DNA of 64,000 nucleotides, taken from Platanthera guangdongensis (taxonomy: Eukaryota > Streptophyta > Magnoliopsida > Asparagales > Orchidaceae). Shown here in pieces: positions 21,125 through 32,639 of this stretch (position 1 is the first letter of the stretch; each line of letters opens with the position of its first letter). The translations under genes were made by a program, and so were the position numbers. The DNA lies in NCBI GenBank assembly GCA_039583875.1, contig CM077158.1, positions 125,671,900 to 125,735,899 of the forward strand, in the 5' to 3' direction. The notes beneath the pieces are model-generated. The model did no database searches and had not been told where the DNA came from. It worked only from the letters and a program-made list of their open reading frames with translations.

Positions 21125-21981
21125 GATATTTTTCTCTTTTCCTGAAGAAGATATGAAACAGACTGTAGACACAAGAACAAAGCATACACAGAGACACACA
21201 TATACATAGAGAATTACAGTCAGTCTGTCTTCAAGAGTTTCTCTGCTCCATCATTCTTTCACAGCTTTCTGATATAGAAAAGAAGCCCTAGGCCAGAGAC
21301 AGATCAATTGTTGAAGAAGAAGAACAATAAATCTAAATAAAGAGTCTTCTTTCTTCATAACTCCAGGAAACTTCAAAGGACAACAACTACTCCATATGTC
21401 AAGAAGTTCCTGCAGATTTCTCTGATAAAGGCTTAAAGACTGAAGGCCTATCACCCTGCAGCAAAGCTCCAGATTTCCCTAAACTATTCTTCATCTCAGG
21501 GGGAGCTACTTGCTAATATCATATCCACTTGTCTTCTTTCTGATTGTTGACAGAGAAGACACCATCACCTCTTATCCCTCTTTGTATAAAGGTTTGCCAT
21601 CTCACTTCAAAAGTGATTCTTGGTTACAAGTCACCTGACCAAAAGACTTGAGATTTGGTTTTTGAGCACCTGGTCAAAAGCTCATTGGTGTCAGGCACCT
21701 GATCAAAAATCTGAGTGGATTCCTACCAGGGTGGTAGAAGAGTGGATGTACCCTGGTTAGGGAACCACTATAAATTTCTTGTGTCGTCTGGTTGCCCTTT
21801 CTTTTGTTTCTTGTTGTGGCTGTGATTACTTGTTAGTTGTTGTTGTGTTTTATCTTTTAATATATTTCTTACAGCACTAAGACTTGTCTGCAATAGCCAG
21901 AAAATTTTATAAGTTTTAAATACTCTATTCACCCCCCCCACCCCCTCTAGAGTATTCCTGATCTAACAGTTCACTTTCAAT

Positions 21982-21993
21982 TGGTATCAGAGC
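21982..21993 (+). other. C3 primer-binding site (tRNA-iMet)
   Basis: TGGTATCAGAGC, a perfect 12-base match to the initiator methionine tRNA 3' end, begins two bases after the LTR. Confidence 0.9.
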
Positions 21994-22098
21994 AGGTTCC
22001 TTTGGTTGTACAAGCTAACCCTTGAACCAAAGATCCTTTGTTAGATCTAAATTTTATTTTATTTTTTTTATTTTCCATTTAGATTTATATACACAGCT

Positions 22099-23138
22099 AT
22101 GACACCGAACAAGGATTATGCAAGCACCAGACCTCCAGTTTGCAACCTAAACAGGTTTGTCATCTTGAAGGCAAGAAATAAATTATACATGAGTTCTATT
22201 GATGAGGATATATACAACTCTATTTTGACAGGTCCCCCTCAAGCGTCAACTTCTGCAACATCTACAAGCATTACTGCAATTCCACCACCTGAGTGGACTG
22301 AGACCCAGAAGAAAGCAAAGATTGCTGATGCCAAGGCAATGAACATATTGGCTCAGACTATGTCAGATGACATCTTTCAGAAGGTGGTTGAGTGCACCTC
22401 TGTAAAAGCAATCTGGGATTCACTCAACCAAATGGTTGTTGGCTCAGCAGATGAGAGAAAAGATAGAAGATCAAACCTCATCACACAATATGAAAATTTC
22501 AAAAAGGATGAAGCAGAAAAAGTTGAAGTGATGTACAACAGGCTTAGCTCCATCATCAGTGAGCTAAGGACCTTAGATAAAGAAATCACCTTGACTGAAG
22601 TAAATGAAAAGATCCTTATGTGCTTCCCAAGCTTATGGGATTCAAGGATCTGGCCCATCAAGGAGTCCAGAAGCCTAAATGAGATATCCACTGAATCTCT
22701 ATTAGGCAAACTAAAGTCCTATGAACAGCTGATTAAATCCAGGGAGGCAGTTAAGCAAAGAACACCCCCTCCAGCAAGAAAAGAGCATAGTATTGCTTTC
22801 AAGGCAGCTGAAGAGACAGAGACTCCCTCAATAAATGAAGAACTCATGAGTCTCTTTGCCAAAAGATTCTATAAGATTGCAAGAAGGGATTTCAGGAGGA
22901 AGTCATCAAGACAGGATGATAAGCCTAGATATGATAAGACACTGACCAAAGAAGTTGTGTGTTTTGGATGCTGAAAGCCTGGGCACTTCATCTCTAAGTG
23001 TCCAGAGAATCAGAAGAAAGAAAAGAGAAGAGAAAAGGATACTAGGAGACAGCACAACAACAGACCTTCTTCCAACAAATACAAGAAGAGGGAGAAAGGT
23101 TTTGTGGCTGAAACCTGGAGTGAGACTGAAGAATAATC
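22099..23138 (+). pseudogene. gag: C3 gag (copia, UBN2-type), interrupted by TkB
   Basis: The particle protein starts at ATG 22099 with NKDYASTRPPVCNLNRF, matching C4 gag at the same position. The UBN2-type core includes AKIADAKAMNIL, SDDIFQKVVECTSVKAIWDSL, YENFKKDE and LGKLKSYEQLIKSRE. The zinc knuckle CFGC-KPGHFISKC has a TGA (22972-22974) where C4 has Arg, consistent with CGA to TGA. After ETWSETEE the TkB insertion begins; the rest of C3 is not in the window. TAATC at 23134-23138 is the probable left target duplication of TkB. Confidence 0.9.
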
Positions 23139-25402
23139 TGTAATGCCCCGAAAATTGTATTTCAGCTAGTCGCATCCAAATAGGATTTTTGAATTCTGCA
23201 TAGAGGTACACGGCCAGGGACACGGGCGTGTCCATGGCCGTGTCAGGCTGGGTGTGTTGGCCGGCTGTGTCCCGAGAAGGACACGGCAAGAAACATGGCT
23301 GAATGACACAGGCGTGTCATTTGACACGGGCGTGTGCATAACCGTGTCTGTACCTGTGTTCCCAAAAGTCGTGTCGGTTGGCATGGCGGTTACTGGTGAC
23401 ACGGCCCCGGTACACGGACGTGTCTAGACCCGTGCCCGTGTGCAAGCAGATTGAGGTCGACGAAAAGTGTTCGGGAGGAACACGCCAGGCAACACGGGTG
23501 TGTCGGGAGGGCGTGTCCCCCTACGTTCGATGATCGACGAAAGGCACTCGATGATTATCGAGTGACCCTCTGCGTTCGACGATCGACGATATTTGCTCGA
23601 CGATTGTCGAGTGACACGGGCGTGTTCATACCCGTTTCCCTACCCGTGTTCAGTTGCGTCGTGTCCGTTACCGTGGCAGTTATATGTGACACGCCCCCTA
23701 GTCACGGGCGTGTCGAGGATCCGACACGGGCGTGTTAAGTTGAGACACGGGCGTGTCTTAGCCTATATGGTTTTCTGTGTTCGACAATCATGCCTGGATC
23801 GAGGCACATGGCCTGAAACACGGCCGTGTGCGAGGCCGTGTTCGGCCCAGGTCTGGGGATTTTTGTGCAGATCTTAGCCGTTCATTTTCTTTAAGTAAGA
23901 TACAATGGCTCAGACGGTTTCCTGCTCTCTTAAGCTCGGGAATGGGGGAGTTAACTCTTCATTTTCTCCAAGCCATTCTCTTTCCAAGGAGTTAGAGAGA
24001 GGAGGAAGAAGGAGGAGTATTTCGGCCGCCGGCGGAGCATCGAAGCACCGTTTGGAGAACTGAGAGCGGATCCGTGGAAGACATTATGTTGCGAAGACTT
24101 CTATCCATATAGTTTTTCCATGGCGCAAATGCGGACTACAAGGGTAACGATTCTCTACTTGAGCATGTGAAGCTCTATTCCTTTTTACATAGGGAAACCC
24201 GCTCCCGCGAGTGTGCGGTGAGTGTGTGATGTTCCTTGGGGTTGATGTGAATAGTCCCCCTTATGTTGCATATAGATTCCGGAATTGAAGTACGGGCATA
24301 GACATTGTTTGTGAAGCCTACCCGGACGTGTATTGTCTGGATCGGTGATGTTGCATTTGATATGTTTTGCCGGAGAAGACTCCGTGCTTTGGGTTTTTCG
24401 TGTTTCTACGTGGTAGATTGTAGCAGGGATCCTTGGGGATTAACTCCAAGGCGCACCCAGAAAACTGAGCGGAAACGTGTTCTGCTAACTTGGCGGTCAG
24501 GGAACTGGCCTTGAACATAACTGGGTTATGTGATTGTTTGGAAAGGTTTTGGGATCCGAGAGAAGATTTGCTCGTACGTACGTCTTAAAGTGACTACGTG
24601 GTGTGAGCAACGGGCAAGTGGAATTGGACCTAGGCTATGTGGTTTGGTGCGAGAGACCAGAAAAGGGGACTGGCCATTGGCATAGTCGGGAGCCTTAGGC
24701 GGTGGTCAGAAAGGCTAAATGCTCACATGGTTGCCATCTTTGGGATGGTGGTGAAGACGCTGAAGTGTCAGGATTCATCGTTAATGTGCCCTGAGTGCAC
24801 GGGGTGTTTGGCCGTGCGAGTCTAAACCTGTGGCGTAGTATAATTGCGTTTTATTATTTTACTAGGCTAATGATATGCATGGAAAGAGCACCGCCGTCCC
24901 GAGTAAGGGGCAGGGTCGTCATTATTTTGTCGGCTTTGGCTGACAATTGCTTTGTTTGCCACCGTGCGGTGGAATGTTGCTTGCAGTTGCTGCGGAGCCG
25001 ATTGCTAGATAGCGGGCTGGATCCCATGTCGCTGTGCTGTCCCTCGTAGGTCGTAAAAAATAGTTGTTTTTATTTTGTCATGTGTGGCCGGCCTGCGAGC
25101 CAATGTATGTAAGACACTATTTTGTTAAGTGAACATTTGTAAGGTCATAAGGCGGTGTACCCTTTCAGTGTATTTTGTTTTCATTCCAGTGGTGTGGTTG
25201 TGGACATTCATGATTATTGGATTTAAGTTTTGGGTTCATTCAACTTTTAAAAGCTTCCGCTAGAATGCTCTGTGTTGGACGAGTAGTCTTAATTGGATAG
25301 TTTGAATATTCTTATGTAACCCTTCCGACTGTATGTGGTATATGGCGTCGGGTTCCAGCTGGACCTTCTGTTATATGTCATGCGACGGATGTGGGTGTTA
25401 CA
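23139..25402 (+). repeat. TkB 5' LTR (2264 bp)
   Basis: It starts TGTAATGCCCC and ends GGTGTTACA. Its first 600 bp match 29819-30420, and the next part matches 49631-50010. It is rich in ACACGG/CCGTGT and TCGACGA motifs at 23200-23860. From 23880 to 25402 no gene is seen. Confidence 0.9.
23200..23860. repeat. GACACGGGCGTGTC and TCGACGA palindromes in TkB LTR
   Basis: Many copies of CACGGGCGTGT, ACACGGCCGTGT and relatives occur, a near-palindrome built on ACACG/CGTGT. They flank a central block (23520-23610) with CTCGACGATTGTCGAG-type inverted repeats. Decayed copies are mostly CG to CA or TG. The same layout is seen at 29885-30420 in the 3' LTR. Confidence 0.9.
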
Positions 25403-25405
25403 ATT

Positions 25406-25415
25406 TGGTATCCGA
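25406..25415 (+). other. TkB primer-binding site (degenerate tRNA-Met)
   Basis: TGGTATCCGA follows the LTR end by three bases and differs from TGGTATCAGA at one position. Nothing else is seen from here to gag. Confidence 0.7.
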
Positions 25416-25626
25416 ATTCTGGTTACGGTCAGGCTTAACTGAATTCGTGGGCGAATTCGTTTAAGGGGTGGTGAGCACATGTGTGCGTCATCGTTATAAC
25501 ATTAAAAAGAACCCATGAATGTCAACTTAGGAATGAAAAATACTCATGTTTGATGAACCTGCACGTTCCTATAATTACTTTTTGCAATTTTGTATGGTCA
25601 CTTATTGGTGTTTTGTACGACTATAG

Positions 25627-26535
25627 GTAACCGGGAGTGGCGCAGAGCCGACAGAACATCTGGTTTCTGAGGATTATAGTGCACTCAGTGGCGTGCTTGA
25701 GACCCCTCCTTTGTTTGAAACCATAAGAAGGATCGTTGAAGTGGTGCTCGCTGTGACTAGTGCACAGCATGGAAGCAATGTGCAACCCTTTGTCCCTGAG
25801 ATGACTTCAATGCCAGTTGGTGTGTTGGATCAAGTGATATTTAGAAGGCAATCAGGTCAGCCGTTGAACGTGTGCTTGGTGTAGGGTACGCACTCAGTTG
25901 ATGAGTATTTGCATGCGTTTCTTTTGATAAGCCGCTACCCATGCTTTGAGTTGGAGAACGAGCGGTCTATAGTTGATAGATTCTATAGTGGTCTGCGTGA
26001 CGAACTGCGAATTCTACTTCTAGGACCAAAACTATTGGGATTCCGAGCCTTGGTAGAGTCGGATAGATCTTTGGAAGTGGATATGGGAAAAATTCACCGG
26101 ATACAAGTGAGTAGTGTATCGAACTCTGCAAGTCCTATGAGGGGTGCATCTTGCAGAACGCTGAAAAAGAAGGTTAGATCATCGACTAGCAAGGTTACTT
26201 ACAACTGTCATACTTGTGGCAAGAAAGGGCACTTTTTCCAAGCTTGTCGGGATGGTGCTCAGAAGACTAAGGAATCTATGTCAGGAGTGGTTGAGGACTC
26301 TAGTGCTAAGAAAACAGAGTTCAAAGTGTCGGCTACCTCAAAGTCTGGATATCGTAGGTGGTATAATAATGCTGGGACTTCGGGTCCAGCACCCCCTTTT
26401 GGTGCTTCAGGGGAAACTACATGCCGAACCTCGGGTGCTTGTTATAACTGTAGGAAGACAGGGCATTTTGCTCGTGAGTGTTGGAGTGGACGTGTAAAGT
26501 CTGAGAGGAAGTATGAAGTGTACAGCCTGGGCTAG
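25627..26535 (+). pseudogene. gag: TkB gag, internally deleted
   Basis: An open frame without ATG (AEPTEHLVSEDYSALS) runs into FETIRRIVEVV, stops at TAG 25882, and resumes with DEYLHAFLLISRYP. The capsid core between the N-terminal region and this block is missing compared with family members, so there is an internal deletion. The back half has RFYSGLRDELRILL and two zinc knuckles, CHTCGKKGHFFQAC (about 26209-26250) and CYNCRKTGHFARECW (about 26440-26482). It ends at TAG 26533-26535. Confidence 0.8.
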
Positions 26536-26865
26536 TAGGAGGCCAGGAAGCTCGTTGTCGTGGTGACAGGTACGGTTTAAAGTTATAGAAGTTAACTATA
26601 AATACATGTTACCCTTGTGCATGTTAGCTTAGAACTATTTATGTTGAGATTTGTCCTGACTTTCGTTTATTTGGCTAGAGCACCGCTCGTTTAGGGGGCT
26701 TCGCGTTCCCGTTTGCCTAAAGGAATTGTATTGCGTGTCGGAGTACCTCTTCCGATGCCAAAAGACATAATGGATATGTTGTTGACTAATAGTGCTCAAT
26801 GCGCGCGGATAGAATCTGTTGCATTTAGACTCTAGGGCAGACTTCGACGCCTAAGCCAAATCTTG
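26536..26865 (+). other. TkB gag-RT gap, protease lost or unrecognisable
   Basis: A protease should lie here, but no DSG motif or ILGMDWL-like block is found in any frame. Only short coding-like scraps remain. A deletion of the protease is the simplest explanation. Confidence 0.6.
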
Positions 26866-27830
26866 ACAGTATCCCAGTTGTGTCCGAGTATCCGGATGTG
26901 TTCCCAGATGATCTCCCAAGAGCCCCTCCTCAGCAGGAGATTGATTTCACTATTGAGCTAGTACCGGGTGCCAAACCGGTGTCACGCTCCCTGTATCGGA
27001 TAGCGCTAAGAGAGATGGCAGAGTTAAAGGTGCAACTACAAGAGTTGCTGGAGCAAGGGTATGTGCGTCCAAGTTCGTCGCCTTGGAGCGCACCGGTCCT
27101 TTTCATCAAGAAGAAAGATGGGAGTTTGCGACTTGGAATTGACTATCGGGAATTGAACAAGCTTACGGAAAAGAATAAGTATCTGATTCCGAGGATTGAC
27201 GATGTATTTGATCAGTTGGTTGGGTCAACGGTGTATTCGAAGTTGGATCTGAAATCCGGTTACTACCAATTGAGGATAAGGGAGAGCGATTTCCCAAAGA
27301 CAGCATTCAGTACGCGGTTTGGGCATTACAAGTTCACGGTCATGTCGTTTGGTTTGACCAAAGCGTCATCCGTGTTTATGGATCTGATGAACAGGACGTT
27401 TAGAGAGTACCTGGACCGTTTAGATAACCTGCTGTACTCGCAGTGCGAGGAGGATCACTGCAATCATCTTCACATGGTGTTGGAGACGTTGAGGAGAAAC
27501 CAGTTGTATGCTAAGTTCTCCAAGTGTGAATTCTGGTTATCCTCAATAGCGTTCCTTGCTCATGTTGTTAGTGGAGAAGGGATAGCTGTGGATCCGGCGA
27601 AGATAGTGACGATACGGGAGTGGCCTGCTTTGACTATGGTGGCAGAGGTCCGGAGTTTTCTTGGGCTTGCTGGCTATTACAGGCGCTTCGTAGAGAACTT
27701 CTCGCGGATAGCACTACCACTCATGACGTTGACAAGGAAGGATCAGAAGTTTGTGTAGTCTCCGGAGTGCGAACAGGCTTTTGAAGAGTTGAAGAGACGG
27801 TTGACCACGACACCTATTTTATGTTCGCCA
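26866..27830 (+). pseudogene. pol: TkB reverse transcriptase, catalytic motif deleted
   Basis: [15 protein letters not shown] starts the Ty3 RT, followed by [37 protein letters not shown] and [15 protein letters not shown]. At about 27410-27440 the expected FIDD motif is missing: the text goes from REYLDR to LDNLLYS, a small in-frame deletion that removes the catalytic aspartate pair. [15 protein letters not shown] is intact. TAG at 27756-27758 stands for a conserved Trp, a G-to-A type change. It cannot be active. Confidence 0.9.
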
Positions 27831-28205
27831 AGTAAAACCGAAGGATTCGAAATCTATAGTGATGCTTCGGGCAGTGGTTTGGGTTGTGTTCTTCTACAGT
27901 ATGGTAGTGTGATAGCCTACAGTTCACGACAATTGAAGGCTCACAAGAGGAATTATCCGGTTCACGACTTAGAATTAGCGGCCGTGATATTTGCTCTAAA
28001 GCTGTGGAGGCACTATCTGTACGGTGTGAAGGTCGATATTTACACCGATCTTAAGAGCTTGAAGTACTGTTAGATCAAAAGGATCTGAACATGAAGCAGC
28101 GGAGGTGGATGGTGTTCTTAGGGGACTACACCTTCAAGATTCATTATGTGTTTGGGAAAGGAAATGTAGTGGCGGATGCGTTGAGTCGCAGGACTCCTGC
28201 GTAGG
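27831..28205 (+). pseudogene. pol: TkB RNase H, frameshifted
   Basis: [18 protein letters not shown] retains the first catalytic Asp. The domain continues through [36 protein letters not shown] to [10 protein letters not shown] short indel near 28072 shifts the frame; [19 protein letters not shown] and [12 protein letters not shown] follow in another frame. Confidence 0.85.
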
Positions 28206-29765
28206 CCAACTGGTTATCGGTACATGATTAGAGATTGGTCCGTGAGTTGGAGGCTTTGGAGATATCTTGCATCGACAAGCAGTCTAGTGCTGAGGCGAAA
28301 CTGTTTGGGACAGAGGTGCCGTGTGACCTAGCTAATAGAGTTCGGCGGGGCTTTGATTCAAGATAACAGCATGAAGCAGATCTTGGATGAATCTTTGGAT
28401 GGGTCAAATTCCCAGTTTGCTGTTGAGGATAGGTTGCTAAGGAATGACGGTCGCCTATTCATTCCTAGTGTGGATAATCTTCGGGAGGAGTTGATGTATG
28501 AGGCTCATCATACCAAGTAATCAATCCACCCGGGAAGCACGAAGATGTATAGAGACATGGAGAAGTTATTCTAGTGGCCAGGATTGAAGAAGGATGTAGC
28601 ACTTTATGTGGCCAAGTGCCGAACTTGTGCATTGGTGAAGGCGGAATGCCAGAAGCCCGGAGGTTTCTTGAAGTCCCTACCTATCCCGGAATGGAAATTC
28701 GATGACATATCTATGGATTTTGTGCATGGTTTGCCGAAGTCGCAGATGGGAAACGAGGCCATTTGGGTGGTCATAGATAGGTTGACAAAGGTGTCGCACT
28801 TTATCTTGGTCAGGAAGGAAGATCCGGGGTAAAAGTTAGCCAAACTCTATGCGGAGAATATTGTACAATTGCATGGTTTGCCCCGTCGTATTGTTAGTGA
28901 TTGAGATGGACGCTTCACGTCGAATGACTGGAGGTCGGTGCATAGTCTGTTGGGTACAAAGCTAAAGTTCAGCACAGCCTTTCATCTGCAGATGGATGGC
29001 CAAACTGATAGGGTCAACCGGACGATGGAAGACATGCTTCGCATGTGCGTCCTAGATTTAGGAAAGCAGTGGGAGGATCACCTCTACATCCTGGAGTTTG
29101 CGTATAACAATAGCTTTCAGGCGAGTATTGGAATGGCGCCTTTCGAGGTCTTATACGGGAGAAAGTGTCGCACGATGTTGTCTTGGGTGGAGACGGGCGA
29201 GTCGAAGCTTTACAAATGTCAAGTAGTGGAAGATGCCACTTCAGTGATTCGGATAATTCAAGAACGGTTGAAGATCGCTCAGGACAGACAGTCAAAGTAC
29301 TATAACGCCAAACATAGGAATGTGGAGTTCAATGTTGGCGATTGGGTGTACTTAAAAATTATGCTGTTCAAGGGTGTCTCGCAGGTTCGATGCTTGAAGA
29401 AGCTGAATCCGAGATACCTTAGACCATTTGAGATCCTGGAGCGTGTTGGCGAGGCGGCGTATAGATTGAAGCTGTCGGCGGAATTTAGTGGGCTACAGGA
29501 CGTGTTCCACGTGTCGGTGTTGCGTGAGGCGGTGCAAGAGCCTTCGCAGATCATTGCGGACAATCAAGTACCAGTTGATTTTGAGTTGACGACAAGGGTC
29601 AAGCCAGTACGTATTGAAGATGTTGAAGTCAAACGACTCCGCAACAACGAAGTCCTAATGGTTAAAGTCCGTTGGGATAATTGCGGACGTGAGGAGCCTT
29701 CATGGGAGCGAGAGCAAGCTATGTTGGAGCAATACACCGAGTTATTCCACTCAGGTATAATTTAG
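28206..29765 (+). pseudogene. int: TkB integrase with chromodomain
   Basis: Degenerate leader sequence leads to the HHCC site (EAHHTK with a stop, [19 protein letters not shown]). The DDE core has SMDFVHGLP (first Asp present), VSD followed by a TGA, and GQTDRVNRTMEDM, where Asp stands in place of the catalytic Glu. Stops lie near 28518, 28572, 28830 and 28902. The C-terminal part is open from 28938 to TAG 29763: GDWVYLKIMLFKGV, NPRYLRPFEILERVG, DVFHVSVLREAV and a chromodomain (MVKVRWDNCGREEPSWE). This is the best-preserved TkB section. Confidence 0.9.
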
Positions 29766-29805
29766 ATTTGTGTACCTTTACTTAATTTCGGGACGAAATT
29801 CCGTA

Positions 29806-29818
29806 AGTGGGGGAGATT
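29806..29818 (+). other. TkB polypurine tract
   Basis: AGTGGGGGAGATT directly precedes the 3' LTR. Confidence 0.85.
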
Positions 29819-30420
29819 TGTAACGCCCCAAAAATTGTATTTGAGCTGGTCGCGTCCAAATAGGATTTTTGAATTCTGTATAGAGGTACACGGCCAGGGA
29901 CACAGGCGTGTCCATGGCCGTGTCAGGCTGGGTGTGTTGGCCGGCTTTGTCCCGAGAAAGACACGGTAAGAAACACGGCTGAATGACACAGGCGTGTCAT
30001 TTGACACGGTCATGTGCCTAACTGTGTCTGTACCCGTGTTCCCAAGAGTCGTGTCGGTTGGCGTGGCGGTTATTGGTGACACGGCCCTGAGACACGGGTG
30101 TGTCTTGACCCATGCCCGTGTGCAACCCGATTAAGGTTGACGAAAACTGTTCGGGAGGAACACGCCAGGCGACACGAGCGTGTCAGGAGGGCGTGTCCCC
30201 TGCGTTCGACGATCGACGAAAGGCACTCGACGATTGTCGAGTGACCCTCTACATTCGATGATCGATGATATTTGTTAGACGATTGTCGAGTGACGCGGGC
30301 GTGTTCATACCCGTGTACCTACCTGTGTTCAGTTGGGTCGTGTCCGTTGTTGTGGAGGTTATATGTGACACGCCCCCTAGTCACGGGCGTGTCGAGGATC
30401 CGACACGGGCGTGTCAAGTT
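29819..30420 (+). repeat. TkB 3' LTR, first part
   Basis: It starts TGTAACGCCCC and follows the 5' LTR through the palindrome-rich block until C4 interrupts after GTGTCAAGTT. In the 5' LTR the same place reads GTGTTAAGTTGAGACACG at about 23730, uninterrupted. Confidence 0.92.
30416..30420. repeat. Target-site duplication of C4 (AAGTT), left copy
   Basis: AAGTT lies just left of the C4 LTR start, and the second copy is 49631-49635. The intact 5' LTR has one copy, so the duplication is unambiguous. Confidence 0.93.
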
Positions 30421-32270
30421 TGAAAGTGCTGGTTAGATCTGAAATACTCTAGAGGGGGGGGGGTGAATAGATTATTGTGCTCTCTTAAAAACCTTTACAA
30501 CTTTTGTTGTATTCCTAAGTGAACAGGTCAGTAAATAAAATAAATAAGCACAATAACCTATCTAATCACAGAGCAACACAGCCAAAACAAAAATAAAGGA
30601 CAACCAGACGACACAAGAAATTTATAGTGGTTCCCCAACCTGGGTACATCCACTCTTCTACCACCCTGGTAGGAATCCACTCAGGTTTTTGATCAGGTGC
30701 CTGACACCAATGAGCTTTTATTCAGGTGCTCAAAAACCAAAACCTCAAGTCTTTTGGTAGGAGCCTTGTAACTAGGAATAATTTTGAAGGGAATTAAAAC
30801 CCTGTACAGGAGTGGGAAAAGGTGATGAGGTCTTCTCTTTCTCAATATCAACTGAGAAGACTTGTGGATTGATTTCAGCAGATTACTCCCACTGAGATCT
30901 TGAAGGGATCAGGAAGACTGGAGCACTGCTTCAGGGTGACAGGTCTTCAAAACTGGAATGCCTGGACCAGAGATTGTTCTGGAACTTCTTTGACAGATAG
31001 AATTTGTTGTCCTTTTGAAGTTGTCCTGTAGGATTGAAGTGAGAAGACTCTTGATAGTAATTAATGTTCTTCTTCTTCTTGAAGATGTTCTCTGGCCTGG
31101 GCTAATTGCAGGAAAGAACTTTTGATTGTAGTAAGATTGTTCTTCTGTGCAATTCTTGTCTATGTCTGTCTGATTGTCTGTGTATCTGTATGACTGTATA
31201 TCTGTCTAGTAGTACTTGATCCTTTTCTATTCTGACTTTTTGACTGACTGAGGAACATTCAAAATTTGAATGTTAAGCAGCAATTGCAGTCGGCCTGGGA
31301 AGGAAGCGGCAATCAATGATTTCCCTAACTGTCCCATGGAAAAACGGCATGTAATAATCCATGATCAATGCGCGTTCTAATGGTAACATTCCGAGAAGAT
31401 ATAGCATTGATTACTCCGGAATCATCCCAAGAAACGGGACGGGAAACTGGAGAAGACCTAGTCTGTAATCGTCGAACGAAGAACATAATTAGTCGAGCTG
31501 AGTTTGAGTTCGTCGAGCTGAGCTTGATGAGTTCGTCGACCAGACAATATCACTTACTCTTCTAGGGAAACTTGTCAATTCTGCTTCAATCTTCGTTGAA
31601 CTGACAATCTTCATTCGTCGACCAGAGATCCACATTCGTCGAGCGAAGAACAGTTCTGGACTTGGTTAAAATATTCTGCATGTACTGATATTCAGTGTCG
31701 ACATAAGTTGGTGTTGATTGATATCCTGTGTGTCGACATAAGTTTTCTGGTGTCGACACATGCCCTAAGTGTCGACATAAATCCTCTGAATTCAGAATTC
31801 GTCGAGTAGAGTACTGAAATCGTCGACCTAGGAAGTTGACTTCGTCGACCTGAGAAGTTGAGAACTTGAGGTCCAAGTTCGTCGAGCTCAGAATCTAGTT
31901 CGTCGACCAAAGCCTGAAGTTGGACTTAGAAAAATTCTAGAGTTTCCCTGACTTTAGCTTGTTGAAGAAACTCAGTCTTCGTCGAACAGAGAACAAAGAG
32001 CGTTGAGCTCAGCACAAAGAATTATCTCAAGATCGTCGAGCACAGAACACCGTTCGTCGAGCCGAGTTCGACGAACGTCGAACTCACTTTACTTAGTCTT
32101 GAAGACTTCTAAGTCTGGAGACTCTAATGGCCTTGATGATAGCTGGTCCATCTAATGTTGAACCTAAGGACTTGACCTAGACTCTAGGACACGAATTTGA
32201 CCCTGGCTATACAGGTTGGGTCACATCCTAATTTAGTGAACCTAGCCCAAATCAACTAGGCATCCAATCA
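30421..32270 (-). repeat. C4 3' LTR (1850 bp)
   Basis: It is collinear with 47776-49630. On the minus strand it starts TGATTGGATGCC and ends CAGCACTTTCA. A poly-G run (30454-30464 on the plus strand) sits near its end. TCGTCGA-type inverted motifs and a few TGTCGACA copies lie at 31440-32090. Confidence 0.93.
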
Positions 32271-32284
32271 ATCTCCCCCTATTT
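32271..32284 (-). other. C4 polypurine tract
   Basis: The minus-strand AAATAGGGGGAGAT abuts the 3' LTR. From here to the microsatellite (32371) only noncoding tail is seen. Confidence 0.88.
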
Positions 32285-32368
32285 GGGTGAGGTCACTAAG
32301 AGACTCAAAAGAGATAAACAAAGCAAGAAAATAAATATGTCTGGCAGAGAACTACTAACACATGCAAC

Positions 32369-32482
<114 letters not shown>

Positions 32483-32529
32483 TTATACTATAAGGAAAGA
32501 CCTAATTCCTCATGGTGTAACATTCGTTG

Positions 32530-32587
32530 GACCAAAATACCCTCATAAATTCAGGTTTTAATGGATTAACTAGGGGGTATTTTGGTC
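32530..32587. repeat. Subterminal inverted repeat of the Helitron-like element
   Basis: GACCAAAATACCC (32530-32542) is the exact complement of GGGTATTTTGGTC (32575-32587), 50 bp from the 5' end. Confidence 0.85.
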
Positions 32588-32639
32588 ATTTGACCGGATT
32601 AGGGCTTAATTAAAAGAGACCGCCACTATTCATTCACCT

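Larger units (their letters stand above)
19937..21979 (+). repeat. C3 5' LTR (2043 bp), SIRE-like copia
   Basis: It starts TGTTGGATCCCTAG and ends CACTTTCA, and it is the same family as the C4 LTRs on the other strand (shared GACCAGCTATCA, GGCTATGTTCACTAAG-like start, CCCCTCTAGAGTATTCC-like end). It holds inverted TCGTCGA/TCGACGA motifs and a few GTGTCGACAC copies at 20125-20870, then a TATA box. C3 gag follows. Confidence 0.88.
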
